This document shows, piece by piece, positions 45,540 to 57,253 of a stretch of 64,000 nucleotides of DNA. The stretch is from NCBI GenBank assembly GCA_028673005.1, contig CM054117.1:4057238-4121237 (forward strand), in the 5' to 3' direction. The notes below the pieces were generated by a model. The model saw nothing but the letters and a program-made list of their open reading frames with translations, did no database searches and was not told where the DNA came from. The stretch's first letter is position 1; every line of letters begins with the position of its first letter. The position numbers and the translations under genes were made by a program. This DNA is from Tanypteryx hageni (lineage: Eukaryota > Arthropoda > Insecta > Odonata > Petaluridae).

Positions 45540-46187
45540 GTAACATTTTGCCATCTGCTAACCTTGCCAGCATTACAGTAATGCTTATTTTTCAATCCCT
45601 GAAGTTTTTTGCATCTTTTTCGTTAACTGTGTAATTGGATGTCTTGTCTGCATCACCCATTTGGCTCAGAAGTTAATCATGAATTTTCCGTAATGCAATT
45701 ACATGCTTCTGGAAAGCAATAAGTTTGTCTGTGTTGTCAGAATGTAATTGGCAAAGAGAAGTTTTTTGTTGCAGGCAAAAACCCTTTATGATGCATCATC
45801 CATATGCGCCAACCATTACTAGTCTTGAATTCTTGCCGTGGTATGTTCAGTGATCGTGATAATTGATGAGCTTTCAGTTTATCCCTTCAATCACGGCCGC
45901 ATTTAAATCCGACCCGTTTGGGAGGCTGGAGGGTATTTAAATTAATTGTCTTTTCTGGAATGTAGTTTTTTTTAATCATACCTTTTTTCTTTTTAATGGA
46001 TTTACCTGAATTTTTTTGAGATTGCCATAAAACTATTTGTATTTATACACCTTATTTTAAACAAATTTTATTTATTCTTTTTGTGTGAAACACATTGATG
46101 AATTATTTAATGCATTCACAGAAACAATTTACACTTTTTATTCCAAGTTTACAGTATATTGCTCGGATCCTGTTTTATCTTAGATTT

Positions 46188-47206
46188 CTATATCGTTCTC
46201 ATAAGTTTTTCGGTTAACAAATGTAAAAAAATTCTCCAATATAACCTATGATTCTGGAACTGTGTACCGGCGACAAAGGGAGAAGAGACAGAAAATACCA
46301 AAAAATAATGGCTTACCTTAATAATTATGCTTGGTGTGGTAGTCTTCAAAGCAGAGACCAAGTCAAATAAGAGCGAAATGTGGGCTTCTGAATAATTCCC
46401 ATTGGCATAAACAATAGAGTAAATTTCTTCCAGTGTCACTTTTCTCCATGATGCAATTCTTGATTTTCTTGAAAATATACCTCTACTTGATGTTATATGT
46501 TGCTCTACGTAGCGATTTGTTTCTTTCATAATAGTCTTAATAAATTACAAATCAAAAAACAATTCAAAAATACTCGCAATATCAATCATATTCTTAGCAC
46601 TCTTTTGAGGTCCATTGCCACCAATAAAATGTTCTCTTTGTCCCACATGTTTCACCATGTCCTCCCACACAAACTCTTCTCTACTGTCCTCGGACTCATT
46701 GACAATGTGCATCAATGTGTCAAGTTCTGAACGATCTTCTATACCAGGGGTCGGCAACATACGGCCCGCGGGCCACATCTGGCCCCCGAGAGCGCTTCAT
46801 GCAGCCCGCAAAGATATGATGAAAGTGGTTGGTAAAATTTAAAATTGACAATTTTATATTTTTCAGTAAAATTATAGTATCAAAACATTCACCAGTGTAG
46901 CTTTAACGCTAGTAAATCATTTATACATGATTTTCAATAATATGAGACCATAGAATCTGTAGATAACTTCTGATATAAACAGTCATCCAGCCCGCCAAAG
47001 CTCTTGTGACTTCCAATGTGGCCCTCAGAAGCTTTCACAACTACGTATGTGGCCCACCATGCAAAAAAGGTTGCCAACCCCTGTTCTATACAATTCTCAC
47101 TATCACTTTCTGAACTCACACTTTCTTCCGAATCACTTACTCCCAATATCTCCTTCTCAATTTCATCATCCGTTACTGCTTGCCTTTTTCTCCTTATAGA
47201 AGCCAT
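46188..47206 (-). pseudogene. PiggyBac transposase, N-terminal part, split by a hAT MITE
   Basis: Minus strand: MASIRRKRQAVTDDEIEKEI, an acidic Ser/Glu region (SEESVSSESDSENCIE), then after the MITE DRSELDTLMHIVNESEDSRE, WEDMVKHVGQREHFIGGNGP and KSAKNMIDIASIFELFFDL. One stop follows, then MKETNRYVEQHITSSRGIFS and SRIASWRKVTLEEIYSIVYA. These match the start of PGBD4-type piggyBac proteins (acidic N-terminus, GP..PQ..A region, ETNRYA-Q). The three catalytic Asp and the Cys-rich finger are absent. Confidence 0.85.
46745..47083. mobile_element. hAT MITE with perfect 8-bp target duplication, nested in piggyBac
   Basis: 339 bp. Ends CAGGGGTCGGCAACATACGG and, in reverse, CAGGGGTTGGCAACCTTTTT, with GGCCCGCGGGCC inside the left end. 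TTCTATAC at 46737-46744 and 47084-47091. It interrupts the piggyBac reading frame between CIE and DRSEL, so it is younger than the piggyBac. Confidence 0.96.
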
Positions 47207-48558
47207 AATAAATACTGGTTTTGTAGAAAATTTTAATTAATCTACAAAGACATAATTACTAGGTAAAAAGAACAAAATTCACAACTGCACATGTTAAGTT
47301 TTCCTTCAGACTAAATCCTATAAAGAGAGCGACGGGAGTGGAGACGAGCCTGATGCAAGAATATTGCCATGCACTCAAACACACTCTTCATATCTTGGAA
47401 GAGACTTGTTTGTGAAGGGACAATGGATCCTTTCTTCTCTCACATATTGCTTTTAAGATATGCTAACGCAAACGAAATGAATATCTTGGTCTAGATGGCT
47501 GGAGATCCTTTTACTTCACCAAGCATTCTCCCTCCAGAACTGTTGACAGATGAGAAAAAACATTGGCCCAAAGCCTTCTACAGGCATAAGAACATAGCCC
47601 ATATCTCGCAGAAGCCTTCATGCTGAGAAATAGTTCTTCTCAGCATAAGGGTACAAGGGTATTTTAAAATTCAAAATTCTCTGTCTTTGGGTACCTACGT
47701 AATCATCAATAACAACATTTAAAGTATATTATATATATGTTAATGTAAATAAAAATGCAGAATGAAGCATAAATAGGAAGGCCAAAGGTTTCTCTTTTGA
47801 AATATCTCAAGAAAAATCAGATTTAGGAAAACTCGTTTTGCCAAAAAAAAATTAAAAACATTAGCAATCTCTGCGACATAGTGACTACGTTGGTTGGGTG
47901 CATATGAAGAATTCGTTTGACGTAGCGGTCATGTCAGTTGGCATTGAGGGGTTAATGACGTTTTCTGTCCATTCTTTGAGTAGGCACAAATTTTACAGTT
48001 TCTTCTTCTAATTCATGAATCAACCTCGTTTGGGTCCATTAAATGATTTCAGTGTTGAGTTAGCACTTTTGCCTCCATCACATTATATCTCCTCCTGGCC
48101 TCACACTTGTTACTTTCTTCAGCATAATGCACCACCATTGGCTTAACATTTCTATCAAAACTTCGTCTTATATCTTGTGATAAATTCCCTTTTACAGAGG
48201 TGCCTTTCCTTTGTACACAGTCTGTCATTTCAGTCCTAAGATTTGGGTTAATTTATTTAAAACTGGTAAAAAAACTTCGTTAAAACTTAATGAAGTGCTC
48301 TCATAGAGTTTATACTCTTCAAACTGCAGGTGTACTTGTCGTCTGCCGCTGGCTCACCAAATGAAAAATGACAAATATGTTTAAATTGTAAAATACTGGC
48401 AATCTTAGTGTACCCATTTTCAAATTTCCTATCCAACCAATTATAAGTTTGTCAACACCGCTTCCACCAATACCTACAATATGGAAAGCAACTTGTTTGA
48501 AAATTGTGAACTCAAGAATATGAATAAACTAGCATAATTGCTCATCAAATATGATGGG

Positions 48559-50249
48559 CAGGGCCGGCTTCATGGGTGTGCGGTCACACAGGGCCCTGCA
48601 CTTGGAAAGGACCTGCATCTCAAAATTGTTAAAAATCGTAATTCTCACGTAACAGCTAAAAATGGGCGAAAGGGTGGCCTCGTTCAAAGGAGGGCCTTAA
48701 TGAAGATTGTGCTGGAGAATTTTCAAGAAATTACTGTTCTTTCAAATTCTTGTACTTTTTCATGCAACCAGTACAGTAAGATTCACACCCTTGGAATGCT
48801 CGCCTTGTGAGGCCCCATGGGGTCCGACCCCAACCAGGGTGTGTCCTTTTTCTGTTAACCTTTTGTTTACGGTTCTCATCTGGGACCAAAAACTTTAGTT
48901 GGGTATGGAATCATCATTCTGCGACCCGACCAACCCTAATAACTCCTGTGGGCCAAGGGCCATTTTCAGCGTTAATTTATATTTCTCTTTTGTAAGTAGA
49001 GGCTGCACAGAGGGCAGGCCCTCAGAGAACAAGAGAGAGGTCTGGACTGCCTCCATATTTGTAGGCTTCTCACCCCCTTTACTTTTCCCCTCCCATATGA
49101 TTCACCTATGACCTATGCTAGGAGACGGACGGTCTAAATGGTGCACGAAGGTTTTTAGCGGGAAGAAGCAGGTAGAAGGGCGTTGATTATCGTAGGGAAA
49201 TAATAAGTGCAGTTACAATTAGGTACACCAAATAAAAAATCGGCTCGTTACAATTAAGCAATCTCTTTAATGTTGTATGTATATACATGAATACAATATT
49301 ATGCAAAGAAAAAAACGTTTCAAATGATGAAAACTAGAAATAGTTTTATAATTTGTGCTTGTTAAAAGACTTGAATGCAGCAGACGGTGTGAGGAAAATG
49401 AATTATGCATATTACCTTATTAAGTGAAAGTAGCTGTACCAGTGTGAATAATTCGCATGTGTAGAAAAATAAAATATTTAGTAAACAAATATTTATTTAC
49501 ATTTTCTAACATTTTCAATTATTTATTGCAATCATAATGTTTATAGCATCTTAATAAGCAATAAAAATTTTTTTTAATAAAATGAGGAGATTTATATCAA
49601 TGCCGGTTCATATGCATTCGAAAGCTGCCTTTTTTAAAAAGATCCAGTCGGTATGCAGAAAATGAATTATACATGTTTCCTTATTTAGTGAAATACTAAA
49701 TCTGTAAGTTACATAAAGCAGATAAATGCAATCTATTAATTTAGATAAAAAAATCAAGAAAAATCATCCAGAAAAATTGTTTAAAGCAACCAAACATTGG
49801 ACTGGATACATAAATTTAACCTCAATGATGTCCTTGAAAGATTGACATCACTGGCAATAATATCTATTGAACATCAAATTGCAAAAAATTTAAATTTTGA
49901 TGACATCAGATGACTTTGCCGCAAAAAGAGCCAGAAAAATTTTATGATGAATTAGGAAACATAATATGATAGACTATGGATCATATTTCAATGTAATATA
50001 TAATTATAATAAATATATTTTTCTATTTATAGATAATTTTTATTTTATAAAACCAGCTCTATCCAAATTCAGATTACCTTAACTTTGGGTACTTCAGTTA
50101 GTTGAGGTGAGAATTCTACTGATGCGGCCTATTCTAGTTATTATCTTATTTTTAATTGTGTGGGATGGCAAGCAAAAAAAAATAATTAGAATGATAGGCC
50201 GCGCATTCTTTTCTTGCACTCGGCCCCGCAAAATATGAAGCCAGCCATG
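48559..50249. mobile_element. hAT element (1.7 kb), non-autonomous or decayed
   Basis: Ends CAGGGCCGGCTTCATGGGTG and, in reverse, CATGGCTGGCTTCATATTTT. ATGATGGG at 48551-48558 and ATGATGTG at 50250-50257 match in 7 of 8 bases. Several frames of 60-90 codons occur at 48540-49110, but none resembles a hAT transposase. Confidence 0.75.
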
Positions 50250-50257
50250 ATGATGTG

Positions 50258-51412
50258 TATGCGTGAATTAAATATTAAGTTAAAATTGAAAAAAAATTTA
50301 TGAAACCAACTTTTAAATGCACTAAAAAGTAAGCAATAAATATAAAATTCACATAATTGAGTTTTCCAGAGAGTAAAAATAGTTTTGGGCCAATAAAAAT
50401 TGCATGACAGATATAAATTACACTTAGGGTATGGATTTTTTCGGGTTTAAAAAAAATTTCATTCGGAGGGTAAATATCAGGTTTTATTATTTTCCTTTTC
50501 ATTTGGGTTAAAATCGGGTAAAAATAAGTTATAGTTTTCGAAGTTTTAAAAAAGCGTTCAATCTCGAGTAATTTTCAGGTTTTGTTATTTTGTAATTCGA
50601 ATAAAATGATTTTTAAATAAAAATCTTGCTTAAAAATTTAAATGTTTTATCAACAATCAAAACTTTTTACTATACCTTAAGTATGGTTGAGAGTATGATA
50701 TCTTGTGTTAAACACCTCCAGGTGGAGAGGAACACCTCGCAGGCTGCACAAATATGTTGCTTCCCACTCAACTTTTTTGAAAACACACCAGATATTAGTG
50801 AAATAATTTTTCTCTCATAGTGTTTTCAATTAACAGACACTTGGGCTCTTTTTTTCCTTATCCTATCAAAGATCTAACAGTGACTAGCTAAGGTGCGTCC
50901 TATTCGTGGCACAAACAAACCAAGGAGATTAAGAATGTGTTACAAAGTAAGCTTACAAATAAATTGTTTACAAAGAGAATAAACAGACTGATCACGAACA
51001 TCTCGGACTGCACTCAAGTGCTGAGGTGTCTACAAGCGCCAGAATAGAAATTGTGACCAAATATAAAAAAATTTGTTTAAAGAGTACTAATAATTTCGGG
51101 TTTTTTTAGGTTTTACCTGGAATTTTAAAAAGGCAATCAGATGGTAAAAATTGGGTTTTCATTGCAACCAGCCCTCAGATGCAAATATATATTTATATAT
51201 GGCCAATTGCCAAGAAATCGCTAAAAGCCTGTAGATTATCAGGCATTATAGATGGTTTCCAGACACTTATGCATGTCAGCATGGCTCTAAATCTTTATTG
51301 TTTAATCTAATCTAGCCATGCATATTTTCTTATGTTTGCTGGTAATAATTACCAGGATCCTTGTAAACTAGCCCCAATTGGGCTAGGATACCTTAAAAAA
51401 TCTTTATGTACG
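50258..51412. other. AT-rich intron 6 sequence
   Basis: Poly-A/T rich with no gene or terminal repeat recognised. Confidence 0.4.
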
Positions 51413-51520
51413 TACAGTGGAAACCACTTAACACGAAAAGTGGGGGACCAGCGCAAACATTTCATCTTGACCGAATTTCGTGCTTAACGAATTTCATGAT
51501 AACCTTTTTTGAGACTAATT

Positions 51521-51755
51521 GATAGTAGCTCAATAACTTTGGCCAAAACTAACAAAAGTGGAATACTCCTTTAGCCAAAACAACTAGAGGGCTGCAAAAC
51601 CCACTGCATTTTGCCCACAAGGTGGGCATCGTCAGGGGTAGAACCTGTTTCAACAGTGACTGGAAGCCAACTGCCATGATGCCCACCTTGTGGGCGAAAT
51701 GCATTGGGTTTTGCAGCCCTCTAGTTGTTTTGGCTAAAGGAGTATTCCACTTTTG
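51521..51755. mobile_element. Second hammerhead palindrome, inside the pogo element
   Basis: The same unit as at 44866, in opposite orientation: the tail (GATAGTAGCTCAATAACTTT) comes first, then inverted arms that meet at an eroded centre near 51670. An imperfect target duplication TTTTTTGAGACTRATT flanks it (51505-51520 and about 51757-51772). In the left arm the hammerhead core GAA reads AAA (change at 51612), and in the right arm the CTGA core is missing, so neither motif is functional. Confidence 0.7.
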
Positions 51756-51962
51756 TTTTTTTGAGACTGATTTGAGATATTGATATAAGCTCATAAATAA
51801 ATCTTGACATAACAAATATGCGATGGAAACAGCACAGTAATTAGTTGCATATAATTTATTCATTACATACCTATATACATAAAAAAGTTATTTTATTTCA
51901 ATAATTTCATAAAAACAATGTACAAATATTAAGTATCAAGGTCGCTCAAGTAGTTCAATTGT

Positions 51963-53542
51963 CTACTTCTTAACAAAAAATTCCGTAATTTTTTTCTGCC
52001 TAGCATTCATAATGATCTTTTTTTCCACAAATTGATCCAAATCATCAACCCTCGCACACAAACTGTCTCCATCTGTTTGATTTTCTAAAAACCGACGCAC
52101 ACTTTTTAGCATTCCACGGATATCCACAGCACTTGGCACTGACAACATTCCGTCGTCACAGTCATCTCCACTTTCACTACTATTTTCATTTTCTTTTGTT
52201 GCACTTGATTTAAAAATGTCCACAATGTCACTGTCTGTTAAAAGTGGTGTAGTAGCAATATGGTCATCCACTGCTATATAATCATTCAGCATGATTTCAG
52301 TTGTCAATCTCATTACAGACGACACACGACCGAAGATATCACACAATTCACTTTCAGTAGATGTATTTACCCTAATTTCCGTAGTCGATTCAGTTTCATC
52401 CTGTCCAGAAAACCTATCTGCTGATGGCGAAGAGGAAAACGTGGCAAAAACAATTTTCGATTGTTTTCGCTGTAACTGACCTCCAAGCGGCATACAACAA
52501 ATGCAAGGAATCCAAAAGAGTCACGGGCTTAATTTCCTCATTTGATTCAATACTAGATAAATATTTCTGAAGTAATAACTTACGATAGTGACATTTTAGA
52601 TTTTTTATAATACCCTGGTCACATAGCTGCAATACGCTTGTTGTATTAGGCAGCAGAAAGATCAGTTTAATTGATTTCAGCTTTTCCACTTCTGGATGAG
52701 CAGGGCTGTTGTCGATAATTAAAGCTATTTTGCGCTTCTGGCGTGAAAAGTGCTTGTCCAATGCCCTAACCCAGTCTGTAAAAATATTTCCAGTCATCCA
52801 AGCTTTTTTATTTGCAGTGTATTCCACGGGAAGCTTCTTTACATTCTTGAAGCAGCGAGGATTCAGAAATTTACCCACAACAAACATTGGGATTTTTTCA
52901 GAACCGTCTGAATTGCAAGCCACCATTACCATAATGCGCTCTTTAGATTTTTTTCCACCAGAGCACTGCTCATTTTTAAAAGCTAAAGTTTTTTCTGGGA
53001 GGCAGCGAAAAAAAATTCCGGTTTCGTCAGCATTAAAAATGTCCTTAGGCGCAAAGTCTGTTAATAATTTAGGCAAGGTAGAAGTTACCCACTCTGATGT
53101 CATATCATGGGAGACGTCTCCCGACTCACCGGAAACACTCTTAAAAATTATCCCATTCCTTACCTTGAACCACTCCAACCATCCAGGACTAGACTTGAAT
53201 TCAATTCCCAATTCTGATCCCAAAGCATCAGCCTTCGCCATCAAAACAGGACCAGAAATTGGAGCATTCTGGGCTCTTGCTTGCTTAAACCAGATGATCA
53301 GCGCCGCTTCCAAATCCTCGTGCTTTGCCGTGCGTAGACGCTTCCGTTCCGGTTCAAACATGCTTCTCTCAAACACAGATGTTATTTTATCACGATTTTT
53401 TATAATTGTTGACAAAGTTGAAAAGGGAATTTCGAACACTTTGCAGATGTCCGTTTTGGTTCTATCACCATTATTAACCACTTGTAGGAGCTGCATTCAC
53501 TTTCAGCAGTATTGCTTTTTGCTTACGCACTTTACTAGCCAT
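51963..53542 (-). pseudogene. Jerky/Tigger-type transposase, almost intact
   Basis: ATG at 53542 (MASKVRKQKAILLKV). A frameshift after about 15 codons leads into the 360-codon frame from 53496: VNNGDRTKTDICKVFEIPFS (helix-turn-helix), WLEWFKVRNGIIFKSVSGES, PKDIFNADETGIFFRCLPEK (first Asp), KIALIIDNSPAHPEVEKLKS (second Asp) and NTTSVLQLCDQGIIKNLKCH (third Asp). A second frameshift at about 52440 switches to the frame that ends in LDQFVEKKIIMNARQKKITE, the usual C-terminus. Two small lesions separate it from a full ~520-residue enzyme, so it is relatively young. The open frame on the + strand here is only its antisense. Confidence 0.93.
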
Positions 53543-54244
53543 TTTTATATGGGTCTTTTATCCTTTATAAAAATATAAAATCACAACTGAAAACGATCCC
53601 GAAAAAGAAAAAAGAACTTTGCTCACAGATTCGTTTCACATTCGCTAACCGTTCCACACTGAAATTCAGAATAAACTGAGGAGAACTGTTCTGCATAGGG
53701 GACTAGAGACAAGAGCAAGGGAAGAGTTGAGCATATTGAAAGACGGGAAAGGGAAGGTTTAGTACAGATAACAATCTGCACCTCCAAATCCTTCCTTTCA
53801 TTCGAAGATGGTAGTTCCCAGAATTTAGTTTATTGCTGCCAAGGAAATCTCGGTAGCAACCCTCTCAACAGGGGCGCGTGAGTTTCTCTGAGGTCTACTA
53901 ATGACCATGCCTATTGAAAGAGAGGGGTAAGGAGGAGGTACAGCTGTGGTTGTGAGATTATTCATACTTTTATGTTAAGAAATGAGTGGGTTGTTTCGTG
54001 TCATCCCAAGACAAGACAAGATGGGGATTTATTTTCAGGGGACCGAAAAAATTTTTCGTGTTAACCGAAATTTCTTGTTAACCATTTCGTGTAAAACGAA
54101 CTAATATACGTTAAAATGTATAGGCACCGGTAGGGACCGAGCCTGCATTTCGTGTTAACCGATATTTCGCATTATCCGTTTTCGTGTTAAGTTGTTTCCA
54201 CTGTACTGTATGCACTAGGAACTATACTGTCTATTAATCTAAAT

Positions 54245-54560
54245 GCTATATGGTGAATTAATTAAATTCTATACTAAGAATTAATTTAATTACCATATTG
54301 TGTATTAATTGAAATACTATACTGTGAATTAATTGAAATGCTGTACTGGGAATCAATTTAAATGCTGTACTATGAATTAATTTAAATACCATCTTGTGTA
54401 TTAATTGAAATACTATACTGTGAATTAATTGAAATGCTGTACTGGGAATCAATTTAAATGCTGTACTATGAATTAATTTAAATATTATACTATGAACTAA
54501 TTAAAATACCACATTATGAATTAATTTAAATATCATACTGTGAATTAATAGAAATACTGT
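54245..54560 (+). repeat. 24-bp minisatellite with 96-bp higher-order period
   Basis: About 13 copies of GAATTAATTGAAATGCTGTACT-like units. The block from 54291 to 54386 recurs at 54387-54482 with few differences, so four 24-bp units form a 96-bp repeat. Confidence 0.9.
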
Positions 54561-55074
54561 GCTTATTCTGATAAATTAAGCCCTTGTGAATAATTACTAT
54601 TTTGAAATACTCAATAATATTATAATGATTAATTACCTTGCCTAAGAACTAATGATTTGTTCACTATATTTCCAGCAAAAGAATTTTGCTTAATAGAATG
54701 TCATATGCAATTTGTCCTCACTTTAAAATCTAAGGTAAGGATGATTATTAAAACTTTCGTGTTTTCTTAATCCATAAAATTTTGGCATATTTTAATTATT
54801 ATTATCTGTTATTTTGGGGGAGATAATTGAATATGTTATTGAGTTTTCGGCTGAGCAAGAAGCCTGACAAAAGTGCAAAGTGTCTCATCTCCAATATACC
54901 ACCAAGTGAGTATTCTCAAACCTGCCTTCTAAAGGGTGTGCATCCCCAGACTGGTGTTATTAAGGTGAAGAGTAAAAATAACTGGTGGACTTCTTCTGAG
55001 AACTTCAGCTGTGACAATAACTTGGACTCGGATCCTCAGAGCATGCGACTCTCATGTAATATTTCAATTTAAAG
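54561..55074 (+). other. Intron 6 with an unassigned 81-codon frame
   Basis: A frame at 54827-55072 reads MNMLLSFRLSKKPDKSAKCL and NNWWTSSENFSCDNNLDSD. I do not recognise it. No promoter, splice or repeat context supports a gene. Confidence 0.2.
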
Positions 55075-55686
55075 TGTCCCGCCAAATTAACGTTGCATAT
55101 TAAACTACACTATGTTTGACAGAGACAACTTCTAAGTGTAATGTGTGCTTCATACATGGTCTGGGAATAATGGAGGGGATAAAGTGACTCAGAAACTTCC
55201 CCTCGACCAATCAAAACTTTTATTGGTTATTTTTTTTCATCATTTTCCGGGGGAAGATGTGGCGATTTTCCTCCCTCCTTTTCTATCGCACTTATCCGAT
55301 AGCACTTAAAGAATTGCAATGTACGAATATGCACATTTTAAATGCTCGTTCGAATAATGCCGGTATCATATATCGCCAATATTCGTATTATCACCGGACA
55401 TAATGGCCTCACCCTCAGTACGTCATGCCCCTGGACAACACGCCCTGTGAATATCTGCCCGCCTTATATACCCTAAGTACCCCTCATCTTCCTAAATTTT
55501 CCTCTTTCCTTTGGCTATGTAAGGACAACAAAGAAGTAACCAATAAACAGTTATTAAACCACCATTTCAAAAGGCCAGCCTGACGTCATTCCCCTTCCCT
55601 CCACTGAAAGTTCCTCCCTCCGGCATCACATGATCTCCAATACCTCGTGAGGAGGCCCGGAGTCAAGATCTTTGCATGCACTGACA
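55075..55686 (+). mobile_element. Possible solo LTR
   Basis: About 612 bp from TGTCCCGCC to CTGACA, with TATATA at 55465 and AATAAA at 55541, spaced as in an LTR promoter and polyadenylation signal. Flanking TAAAG and AAAAG agree in 4 of 5 bases. No primer-binding site or gag/pol sequence is present. Uncertain. Confidence 0.3.
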
Positions 55687-56284
55687 AAAAGCAGAGTTGT
55701 AGTGGTGATTCACCTGTGTACGAATGCTACATGAGTTCGCCGACTTCGTTCTTCGAGTGGGCAGTGATATACCAAGCAGCTGAAGACACTATTATGTGTT
55801 GAAGTGGACATTGATATACCAGTAGCTTGAAGAGATTATCGTAATTATATCTGGTATAACTGACTTTGACCAAGAGACAAGTTTCCATCTCGAATTGTCT
55901 ATCATATAGTTAAATTTGTATTTGTTTATTGTGTTAATTATGTAAAATTCTGTTATATTGAACATAGCGTATGGTTCTAATTTTATAAGACTCTTAGCAT
56001 ATAGCATATCAGTTGAAGTTGTTGCATCGAAAATTTTGGCTCGCTGCATGTGACAACATTTATCATTATTATAATCAAAATCAAAACATTTAATAGCCAT
56101 AACCAACCAATGGAAATGGTACCATAATAGAGAGGGTTATAATACTAATGTGTCTCATATATGCTATTCTATTTCATTCTCATCATCCACGTATGCACGA
56201 AGCACCCTGTTCTTACAGACGAGGACCCTGCAAATACTTTTCTACTGTACCCTTCATATTTCATGGTGCATAACAACGAAAAGT
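55687..56284. other. Intron 6 sequence without recognisable features
   Basis: No gene or repeat recognised. Confidence 0.4.
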
Positions 56285-56286
56285 TG

Positions 56287-56462
56287 TGCAGGGCGGGTTA
56301 GCATGATTGGTAGAATCCTGCCTGCTAACCCAAAGGTCATGGGCTTGATTCCCACCTAGGGTATGGATGTTGTGATTGTCTAAAGATTTTTCTGAATAGA
56401 ATATTCAGTGGTGTGAAATGACCTTGGCCATCAATGCACCTAAAAATAAAAATTAATTTTAC
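56287..56462 (+). mobile_element. tRNA-derived SINE
   Basis: The head has A-box-like TTAGCATGATTGGTAGAATC and B-box-like GGGCTTGATTCCCACC, about 45 bp apart, as in polymerase III promoters of tRNAs. An unrelated body (TTCAGTGGTGTGAAATGACC) and an AAAAATAAAAATTAA tail follow. It lacks a tRNA fold closed at both ends and so is not a tRNA gene. Confidence 0.75.
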
Positions 56463-57253
56463 TACTAACACGAAAATTTGTTAATTTTGAAGTTGGTATT
56501 TATGTATTAAAATTGTATTGAAAGGAAAGTAGGCAGATTAATTCTTTCCAGAACTACTTGTTATTTAGTTATTTAATCAGATATATAAGAGCTTCAGGAA
56601 GGTGGCAACGAAAATTTTAAAGAACTTTAGACCTCTAACAAAGTATCTTTGATTCAAAACAATGTAAATCAGTACATAGGTATTAATTGATCTGTGACGT
56701 AACTTCCAATTGATACAAAACAGGGCAACATAAATTACGGTATACCTGTAATTGTTTACTTGATTCTCATATGCATAAGATAAGCATGCTTTCAAAGAGG
56801 GAGGGAGAGAGAACACAATTGTGAAGTTCTTTTCTTGACTTTATCCTCGTATGCATTTTCACATAGCAACGAATAAGTTCTTGATTTTGTGTAGCATTAA
56901 GTGTTCCAAGGAGATGGTCTGGTAAATCAAGTAACTTATTCGATGTTTAAAATCATCAAATTATAATGATAATGAAATAACTGACATTATGTTAAAAGAT
57001 ACATTACATATTGACAATGAGCTTGGATTTGGTAGTTTATGTTGATATTTTGAATAACCGCTTCATAAATTCTATATTTTTAACCCTTTAAATTTTAATT
57101 TAATATTTTTTATCCATACCCATCTGTCATTTTTGATGGGCAATTGCGCTAGTATTTATTATAATTAATGCAGAATATAGAAAATGTTAAATTCATTGTT
57201 TTTTTATATTTTAAACGCAAATTAAAATGGTACATTTTGAAAATAATTATTAG
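56463..57253. other. Intron 6 sequence before the last exon
   Basis: No gene or repeat recognised. Confidence 0.4.

Larger units (their letters stand above)
45883..47951 (-). mobile_element. PiggyBac element inserted in the pogo gene
   Basis: Target duplication TTAA at 47952-47955; the left one has become TTAT (45879-45882). Ends read inward CCCTTCAATCACGG (left) and CCCCTCAATGCCAACTGACA (right). It carries only the N-terminal part of a transposase and is itself interrupted by a hAT MITE. Confidence 0.75.
45540..48228 (-). pseudogene. Pogo-type transposase pseudogene split by a piggyBac
   Basis: Minus strand. The N-terminus (ATG at 48228) reads MTDCVQRKGTSVKGNLSQDI then RRSFDRNVKPMVVHYAEESN and KCEARRRYNVMEAKV. 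The frame breaks near the GPK block, and the sequence is cut at TTAA (47952-47955) by the piggyBac. It resumes at 45878 with KLKAHQLSRSLNIPRQEFKT, SNGWRIWMMHHKG, PATKNFSLPITF and SNYTVNEKDAKNF, then ITVMLARLADGKMLPAYVIL. The two halves align end to end with the related gene at the right edge of the window (62127 onward). The rest of the catalytic core is missing. Confidence 0.85.
51415..54203 (-). mobile_element. Pogo/Tigger element (2.8 kb), nearly complete
   Basis: TA at 51413-51414 and 54204-54205. Ends CAGTGGAAACCACTTAACAC and, in reverse, CAGTGGAAACAACTTAACAC. Subterminal TTAACACGAAA and CGTGTTAACCGA blocks repeat inside both ends (51478, 54057, 54151), probably transposase-binding sites. 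The gene is on the minus strand. A hammerhead palindrome sits near the left end. Confidence 0.92.

Noticed and set aside
48540..49111. Several short overlapping frames inside the hAT element
   Set aside because: No similarity to hAT transposases and no consistent frame; treated as non-coding.
52709..53578. 289-codon open frame on the + strand
   Set aside because: It is exactly antisense to the pogo transposase and has no protein-like motifs.
54258..54452. Minus-strand frame encoding an eight-residue repeat
   Set aside because: It follows from the 24-bp minisatellite being a multiple of three; no other sign of a gene.
56287..56360. A functional tRNA gene
   Set aside because: A and B boxes are present but the acceptor stem does not close and a SINE body with A-rich tail follows.
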